Shown here: positions 14,262 to 22,712 of the stretch, piece after piece
How the letters are laid out: each line of letters starts with the position of its first letter
Numbering within the stretch: the stretch's first letter is position 1
From: a virus
Virus record (IMG/VR): IMGVR_UViG_3300042924_006720
Location: 1-27,223 of that record
DNA length: 27,223 bases
Reading direction: 5' to 3' (one strand)
Notes under the pieces: generated by a model
Database searches by the model: none
Seen by the model: only the letters and a program-made list of their open reading frames with translations
Told to the model about the DNA's origin: nothing
Translations under genes and position numbers: made by a program

Positions 14262-14990
14262 TTAGAATGAAAAAATTCTGGACGCCGCTGTTCCTCCGAG
14301 TGTGCTGAGTGTTTGACCAATATCATACTGACCTTCAAATATCGTGCGATATTTTTGATAAGAAAACGAAACTGATAAACGATGAAAACCTTCTTCAGCC
14401 CAACTCAAAGGTTGCGGTGCTATTCCCACAGGAAAAGCGTCCATTAATTCTACGGCATATATTTGACGAACAAAATCGTCATATTGAATAATACGAATGT
14501 TTGTCAGGTATCTTGTGGCATTACTTTTTGGAAATCTTGCATTGTTCGTATCTGATGGGATAATTGAATCCATCCAACGCTCAAATAGTTTTCTCTCATA
14601 GAATTCGTTTGTACACAGAAAAGTTAAACTTGTGTCTGTGTATTGCATACGATATGGTACTTTAAATGATGGACCATAGATTCGAGCATCTGCTGTTTCA
14701 ATTGTTCTGCCAGGCAATTCTGCCGATTCACATTGTAGTGCTAAGTATCTTGACACAGAAGGATTAGATGAACGGGTACCTTCATTCTGAAATCCTAATG
14801 ACGAATTAATAGCATCAGACACATCAGAGAAAATTGAGTTTGGAAAGTTCAATACTTTTTCTAAAAATGAATTTCCAATTGACTGTCCAATGTATGCTGG
14901 TATTGGTATAATAACTTCGTAACGACAAGGACGAGCAAGGCCGTCTTTGCCTTTAATATTTGATAAAAACAGATTGGGTGAAAATGCCAT
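14262..14990 (-). CDS. 54: gp54-like baseplate tail-tube initiator
   Basis: 242 residues. The C-terminal two thirds follow the tail-tube fold of T4 gp54/gp19: LQCESAELPGRTIETADARIYGPSFKVPY, LTFLCTNEFYERKLFERWMDSI, IRIIQYD...VYAVELMDAFPVGIAPQPLSWA, HRLSVSFSYQKY. Length lies between gp19 (163) and gp54 (320). In T4 the initiator sits on the hub and templates the tube. The neighbouring genes gp26 and gp48 are baseplate proteins, which favours gp54 over the main tube protein gp19. The start overlaps the upstream stop (TAATG). Confidence 0.65.
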   Translation of the reverse strand: MAFSPNLFLSNIKGKDGLARPCRYEVIIPIPAYIGQSIGNSFLEKVLNFPNSIFSDVSDAINSSLGFQNEGTRSSNPSVSRYLALQCESAELPGRTIETADARIYGPSFKVPYRMQYTDTSLTFLCTNEFYERKLFERWMDSIIPSDTNNARFPKSNATRYLTNIRIIQYDDFVRQIYAVELMDAFPVGIAPQPLSWAEEGFHRLSVSFSYQKYRTIFEGQYDIGQTLSTLGGTAASRIFSF

Positions 14991-15571
14991 TAAAATTTGT
15001 CCTCTGAATCTGACCAGACTTTGCTAGCCGTTGCTTTTGCAAAAGATTCCACAGGGAGAAGAGCAGCGATGTCCCATTCGTCAGCAGATATTTCCAAAAA
15101 TCTAGATTGAACATGTCCAGACAAGTACCGTTTGATACACGGTGATGCTTCATAGATTTTTGATGCTCTTTTTAAAAAGTCGTAACTAATTCTAAATCTT
15201 GTGGTTTCGTCATAATCACGGTTATTCAAAATTGTACTCAGTTTGTCGAGAAGAATGATTCGTCGCTTTGGGTGAATGTAATGTAGATTCAACCCTAGAA
15301 AGCCGTCTGGATATCGTTCTATTGGAATAACCAATGGGAACCTGTCGTAGTATGGCAACGAATCTTTCGTCTTTGGATCATAATAATAAAAGTACATACG
15401 ACCAATGATAGACTGATTTTTTAATCGTTCACGATCACGCATCAACTCACCTTTGGTGGGTCTGAGTGAAGGAACTTTGGACCTTAGCCACGAACGAGCC
15501 TCACGGGATCGTGGTGCATATCCTGACTTAGCAAGGGATTCCTTAATTCTATCAATGAGTCGTTTCGCCAT
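14990..15571 (-). CDS. Conserved T4-like protein, possibly a gp2-type DNA end protector
   Basis: 193 residues. A basic N-terminal 60 residues (SREARSWLRSKVPSLR) is followed by a conserved core: IGRMYFYYYDPKTKDSLPYYDRFPLVIPIE, GFLGLNLHYIHPKRR, SPCIKRYLSGHVQSRFLEI, WDIAALLPVESF. This core is widespread in T4-like marine phages. Its place beside gp4 resembles T4, where gene 2 (DNA end protector) neighbours gene 4, but I name it gp2-like from synteny and memory of annotations only. The start at 15571 is 7 bases after the gp4 stop. Confidence 0.6.
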   Translation of the reverse strand: MAKRLIDRIKESLAKSGYAPRSREARSWLRSKVPSLRPTKGELMRDRERLKNQSIIGRMYFYYYDPKTKDSLPYYDRFPLVIPIERYPDGFLGLNLHYIHPKRRIILLDKLSTILNNRDYDETTRFRISYDFLKRASKIYEASPCIKRYLSGHVQSRFLEISADEWDIAALLPVESFAKATASKVWSDSEDKF

Positions 15572-15578
15572 CGATTAT

Positions 15579-16013
15579 TTATCTGATACCCAAATGCTTT
15601 TCCGTCAAAATTTGAAACTGCCAGCCATGATCTTTACAGAACTCTTCTGCCGCATACCATTTGGCTTTATTGATTTCGTAAGTGATTGCTTCTTGAAGAT
15701 ATGTCTTGGTCTTGCGTTTTTGTGTGGGTGGTTGAGTCTGCTTTTCTGGTTTGACTTCTATGATGTAAGTCATCACTGTGCCGTCTGCTTTACGCATCTT
15801 GGCAATAAAGTCTGGAAAGTAACGATGCTTCTTTTTGTCAATTGGACTGTAATAGGGTATGGGAAGCTCTTCCGAACCCCACCAAATGACGTTCGGATTC
15901 TCATCTAAATAATTCATTACCTTTATTTCCCACGTAGATCGATAGATGATATTGTTCGCATCACCCTTGTATTTCTGTGGGTTTTTTGGTTTAAATCTTC
16001 CTTTATTTGACAT
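15579..16013 (-). CDS. 4: gp4-like head completion nuclease
   Basis: 144 residues, close to T4 gp4 (150). IIYRSTWEIKVMNYLDENPNVIWWGSEEL, PYYSPIDKKKHRYFPDFIAK, TYIIEVKPEKQTQPP, INKAKWYAAEEFCKDHGWQFQILTEK follow the T4 protein closely. The E...PDF...E-x-K pattern is that of TnsA-like PD-(D/E)XK nucleases. In T4 gp4 trims or seals packaged DNA so tails can join. It is the first gene of the minus-strand tail operon, starting just beside the divergent late promoter. Confidence 0.9.
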   Translation of the reverse strand: MSNKGRFKPKNPQKYKGDANNIIYRSTWEIKVMNYLDENPNVIWWGSEELPIPYYSPIDKKKHRYFPDFIAKMRKADGTVMTYIIEVKPEKQTQPPTQKRKTKTYLQEAITYEINKAKWYAAEEFCKDHGWQFQILTEKHLGIR

Positions 16014-16018
16014 AAATA
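16011..16018 (+). promoter_or_regulatory. T4-type late promoter (CATAAATA) for the baseplate block
   Basis: CATAAATA matches TATAAATA at 7 of 8 positions and lies at the divergent junction of gp4 (minus) and gp48 (plus). A start near 16024 leaves a 24-base leader with AGGA before the ATG at 16048. The first three bases are also the gp4 start codon. No equally good box faces gp4. Confidence 0.55.
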
Positions 16019-16047
16019 CTATCTAGTCAATCAAAACAGGAACCCTC

Positions 16048-17280
16048 ATGGCATTTTTCGGTCTATCAGATATTACCATAGCAAAAGAAGACAATAGAAG
16101 AGGACCACTGGCACCTCTTTTTCAGGGTACCACAACAAACACTTTTAGATATCCTTTAGACATTGGTAATTATGACAAAGCGCATTACATGGTTGTCAAT
16201 GTTTTCAAACAAAATAATTCACAGTTCCAGGGCGTTCAGCAAAGTGGCGTCAATAGAATAGGTAACATAACTCCTTCGACTGCCACGGGATCGCAAAGCC
16301 CATCTTTCGCATCAAAAATTAATAGCGCCGTCGATAACGCTGTAAATAATTTTACAAGTGGAAGAAGTTTGTTTGGTAAAAGTATCGCAACTAATTTTGG
16401 TGGACCAGTGAAACAAAGTGCTGCTGTAGACATTGATCAAAACTCTTACATCAGCAACGTGCAGAGTATTGAAAATGATTCTCTAATAAAAACAACTACA
16501 AAAACTGATGAGACAATCGTTCTTTATATGCCAGACACTCTTCAATATACTTTTGCACAGTCATACGCTGAAGCGGCTTTAGGTGAAGAGTTGGGTGGTA
16601 AAATAGCGGTAGCGGGTAAGTCTGTATTGGAAGATTTGAAAAATGGTTTAGATCCCAAAGCTGCTGCTGAAAAAGGTCTAAAGGGTCCAGCGGCAACTGC
16701 TGCTATACAAAAAGGAATTGAAGCTACTGGTGCGGTTATTGGACAGGGTTCTGCTAGGGCTGCGGCATTTTTGGCTCTTGGTGGCGTAAACAATCCAATG
16801 CTCGAACTGCTCTATTCATCACCATCATTTCGTCAGTTTACTTTCGAATTTATGTTTTATCCTCGTGATGAAAAAGAAGCATTAGAGGTTCAAAACATTT
16901 TAGAGAGATTAAGATTTCATCAAGCACCAGAGATAGACGGTGGTTCTGGTGGACTTCTATTAATACCACCTTCAGAGTTTGAACTTTCTTTTTACTATGG
17001 CGGTCGACCAAATCCAAACTTACCTGGCATAGGTCGTTGTGTTCTCACAAACATGTCAGTAAATTATGCTCCCAACGGTTGGACAGCATATGAAATGTTT
17101 GGTGAAAATGATCCACGTTTGGGTCGCACTGGTATGCCTACAGCTATTCAATTAACACTCGATTTTAAAGAAACTGTTATTCTTACAAAGAAAAGTATGG
17201 TTCGTGGCGATGGTGGTTACAAATCAACACAGTCTGTTGGTACGAAAATACAAGACATTTATAACACACTTAAAAAATAA
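16048..17280 (+). CDS. 48: gp48-like baseplate tail-tube cap
   Basis: 410 residues (T4 gp48, 364). DNRRGPLAPLFQGTTTNTFRYPLDIG opens the family; an Ala/Gly-rich helical insert at about 170-250 precedes the tube-like domain with MLELLYSSPSFRQFTFEFMFYPRDEKEALEV, LLIPPSEFELSFYYGG, CVLTNMSVNYAPNGWTAYE, TAIQLTLDFKETVILTK. gp48 sits on the hub and with gp54 starts tube growth. First gene of the plus-strand baseplate operon; its stop overlaps gp53 (TAATGG). Confidence 0.88.
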   Translation: MAFFGLSDITIAKEDNRRGPLAPLFQGTTTNTFRYPLDIGNYDKAHYMVVNVFKQNNSQFQGVQQSGVNRIGNITPSTATGSQSPSFASKINSAVDNAVNNFTSGRSLFGKSIATNFGGPVKQSAAVDIDQNSYISNVQSIENDSLIKTTTKTDETIVLYMPDTLQYTFAQSYAEAALGEELGGKIAVAGKSVLEDLKNGLDPKAAAEKGLKGPAATAAIQKGIEATGAVIGQGSARAAAFLALGGVNNPMLELLYSSPSFRQFTFEFMFYPRDEKEALEVQNILERLRFHQAPEIDGGSGGLLLIPPSEFELSFYYGGRPNPNLPGIGRCVLTNMSVNYAPNGWTAYEMFGENDPRLGRTGMPTAIQLTLDFKETVILTKKSMVRGDGGYKSTQSVGTKIQDIYNTLKK

Positions 17281-17942
17281 TGGCCAAGTATTTTAATTTT
17301 TTCCCAAAAACACTTTATTCTTTATCCGATAAATCAACGGCTGCTGATTTCGTAACAAACATTATTGCTCGTTTTGGATTTGAACAAGAACTAAAAGAAA
17401 ACTCTAGTATATACTACCCATATGATATTCAAGATGGTGATACACCAGAAACAATTGCTAACAAGTATTATGGTTCACCCGAAAAACATTGGGTAGTTTT
17501 ATTGTTCAACGATATTATTGATCCTCAATATGATTGGCCTCTTGATCAAAGAACAATTATTAATTATATTGATGACAAATATACAGCGAATGGTACAGCA
17601 AATACAACACCACAAACTGGATTGGCTTGGTCAAAATCAAACACAAAGTCTTATTATAAAGTGGTCACAAGAGTTACAAACAACGCAGTAAGAGACACAA
17701 TTAAAGAAAAGTTGGAAGTAGATTCTAACACATATGCTAATGTTGTTATTTCAACCTCTTCATATACATTACAAAACAATACAACCATAACACAAACGGT
17801 AACAAAAGAAACGGAAACATATTACGATTATGAAGTAAATTTGAATGAATCAAAAAGAAGAATTAAATTACTCAGGGCAGATATTGTGTCGCAGTCAGGT
17901 TTACTTGATGAATTCAAACGAGTGGTGAGTTCCAAAGATTAA
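17280..17942 (+). CDS. 53: gp53-like baseplate wedge protein
   Basis: 220 residues (T4 196). YYPYDIQDGDTPETIANKYYGSPEKHWVVLLFNDIIDPQYDWPLDQRTIINYI is the LysM-like core seen in gp53, which in T4 joins the wedges around the hub. A variable Thr/Asn-rich middle is followed by a C-terminal YYDYEVNLNESKRRIKLLRAD segment. Overlaps gp48 and lies 2 bases before the next gene. Confidence 0.88.
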   Translation: MAKYFNFFPKTLYSLSDKSTAADFVTNIIARFGFEQELKENSSIYYPYDIQDGDTPETIANKYYGSPEKHWVVLLFNDIIDPQYDWPLDQRTIINYIDDKYTANGTANTTPQTGLAWSKSNTKSYYKVVTRVTNNAVRDTIKEKLEVDSNTYANVVISTSSYTLQNNTTITQTVTKETETYYDYEVNLNESKRRIKLLRADIVSQSGLLDEFKRVVSSKD

Positions 17943-17944
17943 AA

Positions 17945-19294
17945 ATGGAAACAGTTAATTTACCAGAAACACCCTCTAAATTTAGTATCAACGAACTTGC
18001 TATTGTAACTAAAGCAGGTAAATTGGACATATCTAAATTGTTTCAGGAAATAAACATATTTGATTCTCTATTATCTCCCGTTATGTCTGGTGCCGTAGTT
18101 ATTATTGATTCTATTGGTTTATCATCTAAACTTTTGTTTGATGGCTCAGAAGTTCTTCTTGTGAATATTGGCAAAGACACAGATTCGTCGTCTTTTCGTT
18201 TAAAGAAAGCATTTAGAATATATCGTCAAAGCAACAGAGCCACACTACAACAAAATGCAGAAACATATACTTTAGAGTTTGTTTCTGACGAATTTATTTT
18301 TTCTGAACAACAAAAAATAAATCAATCTTACAAAACAACTTACAGTGATGTAGTGAATAAAATATTAGTTAATTATTTAAAAGTACCAGAACAAAAATTG
18401 AGAGGCGTATTTCAAGATACAACTGGTGTTCGTGATTTAGTTATACCTAATTTAAAACCTCTTGATGCTCTAGAGTGGTGTGCCAAACGTGCAGTCGATC
18501 AAAGAAGATCGCCTAATTACGTTTTCTTTGAAAATAATTTGGGATTTAACTTTGCTTCATTGTCTTATCTTCTATCATCTGATTATTTGTTCAAGATTAA
18601 GTTTCCAGCAAAAAATTTAGAAGAAACAAAACCAAATCAAGATTTGTTAAGTCCACGACACTTTGAAGTTGTCAATCAGTCAGATAAAATAAAAACTACC
18701 AGAGAAGGTGTGGCTGCTGGAACATTCATTGGATTTGATCCTATTACCAGAACAATACAAAATAAACGCATTGGGTTTGAAGATCATTACAATGCTATGG
18801 ACCATGGCAACGATACTGCCAACTTTTCTCAATCAAAAAATAGAGGCGGTGAAACTGCAACTCAAGCATTTGATTCTAAAAAAGTAGTGAATATTTTTGG
18901 TGCCAATATAAAAAATAGTCAGTACATTAAAAAGTATGACCCAACATCAATCTCAAAAGTTGAAACACCAGAAGATTTCATATTTGCTCGAAAAGCAATC
19001 TTTGCTAATTTGATGAATAAAAGAATTAAACTTGTGATGCCTGGTAATTTCCAATTAACTTCAGGCTTCAACTTGAACGTTCGTGTGCCAGACTTTTCTA
19101 AAAAAGAAAGCGGTTCAGAAAACGAAGATCGTTCGTTAAGTGGAAAATACTTGATTATTGCTACAAGACACATTATCAAGTATGACATGCACGAAACAGT
19201 TTTGGAACTTGCAACAACCTCAAATGAAATTGATTTTATACCACAAAGTGTACCAGAACAAAATCAAGCAATAGAGACATATGGAAACTACTGA
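17945..19294 (+). CDS. Baseplate hub protein, gp27-like
   Basis: 449 residues. N-terminal beta-rich FSINELAIVTKAGKLDISKLFQEINIFDSLLSPVMSGAVVIIDS followed by YSDVVNKILVNYL, PLDALEWCAKRAVD and a late SGKYLIIATRHIIKYDMHETVLEL, the order expected of hub proteins of the gp27/Mu gp44/VgrG N-terminal type that trimerise around the spike. The gene sits between gp53 and gp5 and overlaps gp5 by 14 bases, in line with hub-spike partnership. Assigned by shape and context; T4 gp27 is 391 residues. Confidence 0.6.
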   Translation: METVNLPETPSKFSINELAIVTKAGKLDISKLFQEINIFDSLLSPVMSGAVVIIDSIGLSSKLLFDGSEVLLVNIGKDTDSSSFRLKKAFRIYRQSNRATLQQNAETYTLEFVSDEFIFSEQQKINQSYKTTYSDVVNKILVNYLKVPEQKLRGVFQDTTGVRDLVIPNLKPLDALEWCAKRAVDQRRSPNYVFFENNLGFNFASLSYLLSSDYLFKIKFPAKNLEETKPNQDLLSPRHFEVVNQSDKIKTTREGVAAGTFIGFDPITRTIQNKRIGFEDHYNAMDHGNDTANFSQSKNRGGETATQAFDSKKVVNIFGANIKNSQYIKKYDPTSISKVETPEDFIFARKAIFANLMNKRIKLVMPGNFQLTSGFNLNVRVPDFSKKESGSENEDRSLSGKYLIIATRHIIKYDMHETVLELATTSNEIDFIPQSVPEQNQAIETYGNY

Positions 19295-20213
19295 CAATAA
19301 AGATTTTGCTGGTAAATATGGTTTTACCTGGTGGATGGGGGTTGTTGAAAAAATTAACGATCCTTTGAAACTTGGTCGTTGTAAAGTTCGTTGTGTTGGT
19401 TGGCACACCGACAATAAATCTTTATTGCCAACAGACGATTTGCCTTGGGCAATGTCTTCAATTCCAGTGAATATTAATAATGTTTACCCACCACGTGAGG
19501 GTGACATGGTATTTGGTTTTTTTGTTGATGGTGAAAATGCTCAAGTACCTGTAATTCTTGGTGTGCTTCCGGGTATACCACTTAACGCCGCAAACTATCA
19601 GCAAGGCTTCAATGATGCTAGAACTCCAGCAGAAGTTTCTGCTGCACCAGTCAAGCCATATGAGTCAGCAACAAATTATCCACGTAAATTGGACGAGCCA
19701 ACAACATCAAGACTTGCTCGAAATGATTCTGATTATCCATCTGAAATACTAGCAGCAAAAAGAGAAAGAAAAGCAAGTAAGGTTGAACCCGATTCATATT
19801 ACAACGCAAAGTATCCATATAATAATGTGTATGAATCCGAGTCTGGTCATGCTCTAGAATTTGATGATACCAAAGGTGCAGAACGAGTTCATGTTTATCA
19901 TCGTTCGGGATCATACACCGAATGGGGTCCAGCTGGTGATAGGTCAGAAAGAATACAAAGAAATAAGTTTGAAGTTGTTATTGGAGATGAACAAGTATAC
20001 GTCAAGGGTGATGTAAAAATCTATGTTGACGGTGACTATGATTTGGAAGTTACTGGCGACATAAGAATAAATGGTCAGACAATCAATCTAAATCAAGGAA
20101 CAAAAGGTGCTGCTCGTATTGATGATACAACCTCAGATAACGATAGCGAAACAAATGGACCAGACACAGGAAAAATTACATCTGGTTCAGATACAGTGTT
20201 TATTGGGAACTGA
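19281..20213 (+). CDS. 5: gp5-like central spike, no lysozyme domain, PAAR-like tip
   Basis: 310 residues against 575 in T4. Residues about 12-100 are the OB-fold (TWWMGVVEKINDPLKLGRCKVRCVGWH; PREGDMVFGFFVDGENAQVPVILGVLPG). A linker (105-180) stands where T4 has its lysozyme domain. Residues 180-270 are needle-type beta repeat (HALEFDDTKGAERVHVYHRSGSY, DEQVYVKGDVKIYVDGDYDLEVTGDIRINGQT). The last 34 (GAARIDDTTSD...GKITSGSDTVFIGN) resemble a PAAR tip repeat. It pierces the outer membrane; lysis of murein must come from another protein. Confidence 0.82.
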   Translation: METTDNKDFAGKYGFTWWMGVVEKINDPLKLGRCKVRCVGWHTDNKSLLPTDDLPWAMSSIPVNINNVYPPREGDMVFGFFVDGENAQVPVILGVLPGIPLNAANYQQGFNDARTPAEVSAAPVKPYESATNYPRKLDEPTTSRLARNDSDYPSEILAAKRERKASKVEPDSYYNAKYPYNNVYESESGHALEFDDTKGAERVHVYHRSGSYTEWGPAGDRSERIQRNKFEVVIGDEQVYVKGDVKIYVDGDYDLEVTGDIRINGQTINLNQGTKGAARIDDTTSDNDSETNGPDTGKITSGSDTVFIGN

Positions 20214-20220
20214 ATAAATA
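20213..20220 (+). promoter_or_regulatory. Weak late promoter-like box (AATAAATA) before gp25
   Basis: AATAAATA (7 of 8 to TATAAATA) overlaps the gp5 stop. A start 6 bases on would fall on the gp25 ATG, leaving no leader, and gp25 has no visible ribosome site. It is more likely a chance match in A+T-rich sequence or a site with an unusual start. Confidence 0.2.
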
Positions 20221-20224
20221 AAAC

Positions 20225-20647
20225 ATGACTACCACAATAACATCAATTAATCCTAAGATTGAAACCGAAAGGTCTTATAGAGACTTAGACTTAAATTTTA
20301 CGGCACATCCTGTCAAGAAAGATGTCAGTGTTCATCTTAATGAAAAGGCGATAATTAATTCCGTAAAAAATCTAGTTTCAACTAACTTTTATGAAAGACC
20401 GTTTCAACCAGAGTTAGGATCTTCAATTCGTGCTTTGCTCTTTGAACCCGTTGACTCAGTTTTTGGTGCATCAATAGAAAGACGATTACTTGATGTAATC
20501 AACAACTATGAACCCAGGGTTTCTGTTGAATCAGTTGTTGCCATACCGGCACCAGATGAAAATGGATATAAAGTAACCTTAACATTTTTTATTGTTAATT
20601 TGACTAATCCAATTACAATTAATTTCTTTTTAGAACGTATAAGATAA
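20225..20647 (+). CDS. 25: gp25-like baseplate wedge protein
   Basis: 140 residues (T4 132). YRDLDLNFTAHPVKKDVSVHLNEKAIINSVKNLVSTNFYERPFQPELGSSIRALLFEP is the gpW/gp25 family signature; the last third is YKVTLTFFIVNL...INFFLERIR. It has no separate lysozyme motif. gp25 joins gp6 and gp53 in the inner wedge ring and meets the sheath. Ends one base before gp6. Confidence 0.93.
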   Translation: MTTTITSINPKIETERSYRDLDLNFTAHPVKKDVSVHLNEKAIINSVKNLVSTNFYERPFQPELGSSIRALLFEPVDSVFGASIERRLLDVINNYEPRVSVESVVAIPAPDENGYKVTLTFFIVNLTNPITINFFLERIR

Positions 20648-20648
20648 A

Positions 20649-22712
20649 ATGGCTGAACCACTACAAGTTACTGAACTTGATTTTGATCAAATCAAGCAAA
20701 ATTTAAAAACCTATCTGAAGAGTCAATCTGAATTTACAGACTATGACTTTGATGGTTCAGGATTAAGTATATTGTTGGATATTTTGGCATATAATACTCA
20801 CTATCAAGCATACTACTTGAACATGGTCGCCAATGAAGCTTTTATGGATACGGCTTTGTTGCGTGATTCTGTGGTATCTCATGCCAAAGTTTTGGGTTAT
20901 GTTCCTTATTCTCGTAAGGCTTCACGTGCCGTTCTTAACTTTACAGTAAACACCAATGTTGATGATTCTTCGACTTTGACTATACCAAAAGGATTTGCTT
21001 TTTTATCCAATGAAATTGACGGTGTATCTTATAATTTTGTAACACTGGAAGAAAAAACTGTAACTAAAGCAAACACAGATTTCATATTTTTAAGTTTGCC
21101 AATTTACGAGGGTCAGTTAGTAACTTATAGTTATACTTACGATCAAACAACAAATCCAAAACAAATATTTGTCTTGCCAGATGTAAACATTGACACAACA
21201 TCTTTAACTGTTTCTGTTCGACCTTCAGCATCAAATACTGATACGGAAGTTTATACACTTGCTTCAGATGCATCTGAAAATACAACAACGTCTACCGTAT
21301 TTTATTTGCAAGAAAATAGAGGTCAAAAATATGCGATTTATTTTGGTAACGACATAACAGGCAAGAGTTTAACAAACGGTTCAGTTGTAAGTGTAACTTA
21401 TTTGGTCACAAATGGAGCGGCAGCAAACAAAGCAAATAATTTTGTGGCTACAGGAACCTTAACTGATTCGGGCAATCAAAATCAAACAAATTTTACAATT
21501 AATCCTATAAGTGCTGCTTCAGGTGGAGCCGAACGTGAAAGTGTTGATGAAATAAAATTTTCAGCACCTCTTCAGTACACGACACAAAATCGTTTAGTCA
21601 CAACTGAGGATTATGAATCTTTTATTAAAAAAAATTATCCTTCAGTGGACTCTTTATCTGTTTGGGGTGGAGAAGATGAAATTCCAGCAGTTTATGGTAA
21701 AGTGTTTATTGCGTTAAAACCAAAAGATAATTACTTCATAAGCCAAGCTGAAAAACAGAGAATCATTGATGAGATTATTAATCCAAGAGCAATTATTTCG
21801 GTCAGTGCTGAAATTAGAGATCCAGATTATCTTTACATTTTGCTGAATAATCAAGTAAAGTATGATTCGAAAAAAACTGTGCTTACAGAAACACAACTTT
21901 CTTCACAAATTAGAAGTGCAATTATTAGCTATAAACAAATTAACTTAAATAAATTTAATGCTATTTTTGCTCTTTCAAAGGTACAAGATCAAATTGATGG
22001 TGTAGAAAATAACGCCATTATTGGTTCAGAAACAACAGTTAGACTTCAGAAAAGAATAACTCCAGAACTAAACAAAAGTTCTAATTATACAATAAATTTT
22101 GGTGTTCCTATTAAAAGAGGCACACTAACAGATAGATTAACAACAACAGAATTTTCAGTTCTTGATAATACCGGAGTAACTAGAACAGCCATCATTGAAG
22201 AAATACCACAATCATTTACTGGTATCTCATCAATCGAAATTGTAAATGCTGGATATGGATATACTTCAACACCCACAGTTACAATTTCTGGTGATGGTAT
22301 TGGTGCAACAGCAGAAGCCATTATTGAGGGTGGAAGAATCACGCAAATTCATATATCAAACCGTGGCACTGATTATACACGTGCTACTGTGACTATCACT
22401 GGTGGTGGCGGTTACAGCGGTTCAGCTACACCGGTAATTGATTCGAAAGTTGGAACACTTAGAGTTATCTATTATGACGAAAATGCTAATAGACAAGTTA
22501 TTGATTCTAGTGTTGGTGAAATTTTTTACGATACAGGTGTTATTACATTGAGTGATTTAAAAATACTTTCAGTTTCATCAAACGATGGTCTGCTGCGTTT
22601 GACCGCAGTTTCGGAAGAAGGTGTGATTGAGTCAACAAGAAATGTGATTATAACAATTGATGAAAATGATGCAACATCAATTGTAACAACGCTTGAAAAA
22701 ATGACAGCATAA
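20649..22712 (+). CDS. 6: gp6-like baseplate wedge protein with GxGY repeat insert
   Basis: 687 residues (T4 660). The N-terminal part LDFDQIKQNLKTYLKSQSEFTDYDFDGSGLSILLDILAYNTHYQAYYLNMVANEAFMDTALLRDSVVSHAKVLGYVP is strongly gp6 (baseplate J-like); DSLSVWGGEDEIPAVYGKVFIALKP follows. Residues about 525-600 contain a repeat (EIVNAGYGYTSTPTVTISGDG..., ...ISNRGTDYTRATVTITGGGG) that is also in the two big baseplate genes downstream. gp6 dimers form the inner iris ring of the baseplate. Starts at once after gp25 and its stop overlaps the next start (TAATG). Confidence 0.88.
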   Translation: MAEPLQVTELDFDQIKQNLKTYLKSQSEFTDYDFDGSGLSILLDILAYNTHYQAYYLNMVANEAFMDTALLRDSVVSHAKVLGYVPYSRKASRAVLNFTVNTNVDDSSTLTIPKGFAFLSNEIDGVSYNFVTLEEKTVTKANTDFIFLSLPIYEGQLVTYSYTYDQTTNPKQIFVLPDVNIDTTSLTVSVRPSASNTDTEVYTLASDASENTTTSTVFYLQENRGQKYAIYFGNDITGKSLTNGSVVSVTYLVTNGAAANKANNFVATGTLTDSGNQNQTNFTINPISAASGGAERESVDEIKFSAPLQYTTQNRLVTTEDYESFIKKNYPSVDSLSVWGGEDEIPAVYGKVFIALKPKDNYFISQAEKQRIIDEIINPRAIISVSAEIRDPDYLYILLNNQVKYDSKKTVLTETQLSSQIRSAIISYKQINLNKFNAIFALSKVQDQIDGVENNAIIGSETTVRLQKRITPELNKSSNYTINFGVPIKRGTLTDRLTTTEFSVLDNTGVTRTAIIEEIPQSFTGISSIEIVNAGYGYTSTPTVTISGDGIGATAEAIIEGGRITQIHISNRGTDYTRATVTITGGGGYSGSATPVIDSKVGTLRVIYYDENANRQVIDSSVGEIFYDTGVITLSDLKILSVSSNDGLLRLTAVSEEGVIESTRNVIITIDENDATSIVTTLEKMTA

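Noticed and set aside
15574-15585. Minus-strand GATAAATA as late promoter for the 193-aa protein
   Set aside because: It is formed by the gp4 stop region and is only about 4 bases from the next ATG, leaving no leader.
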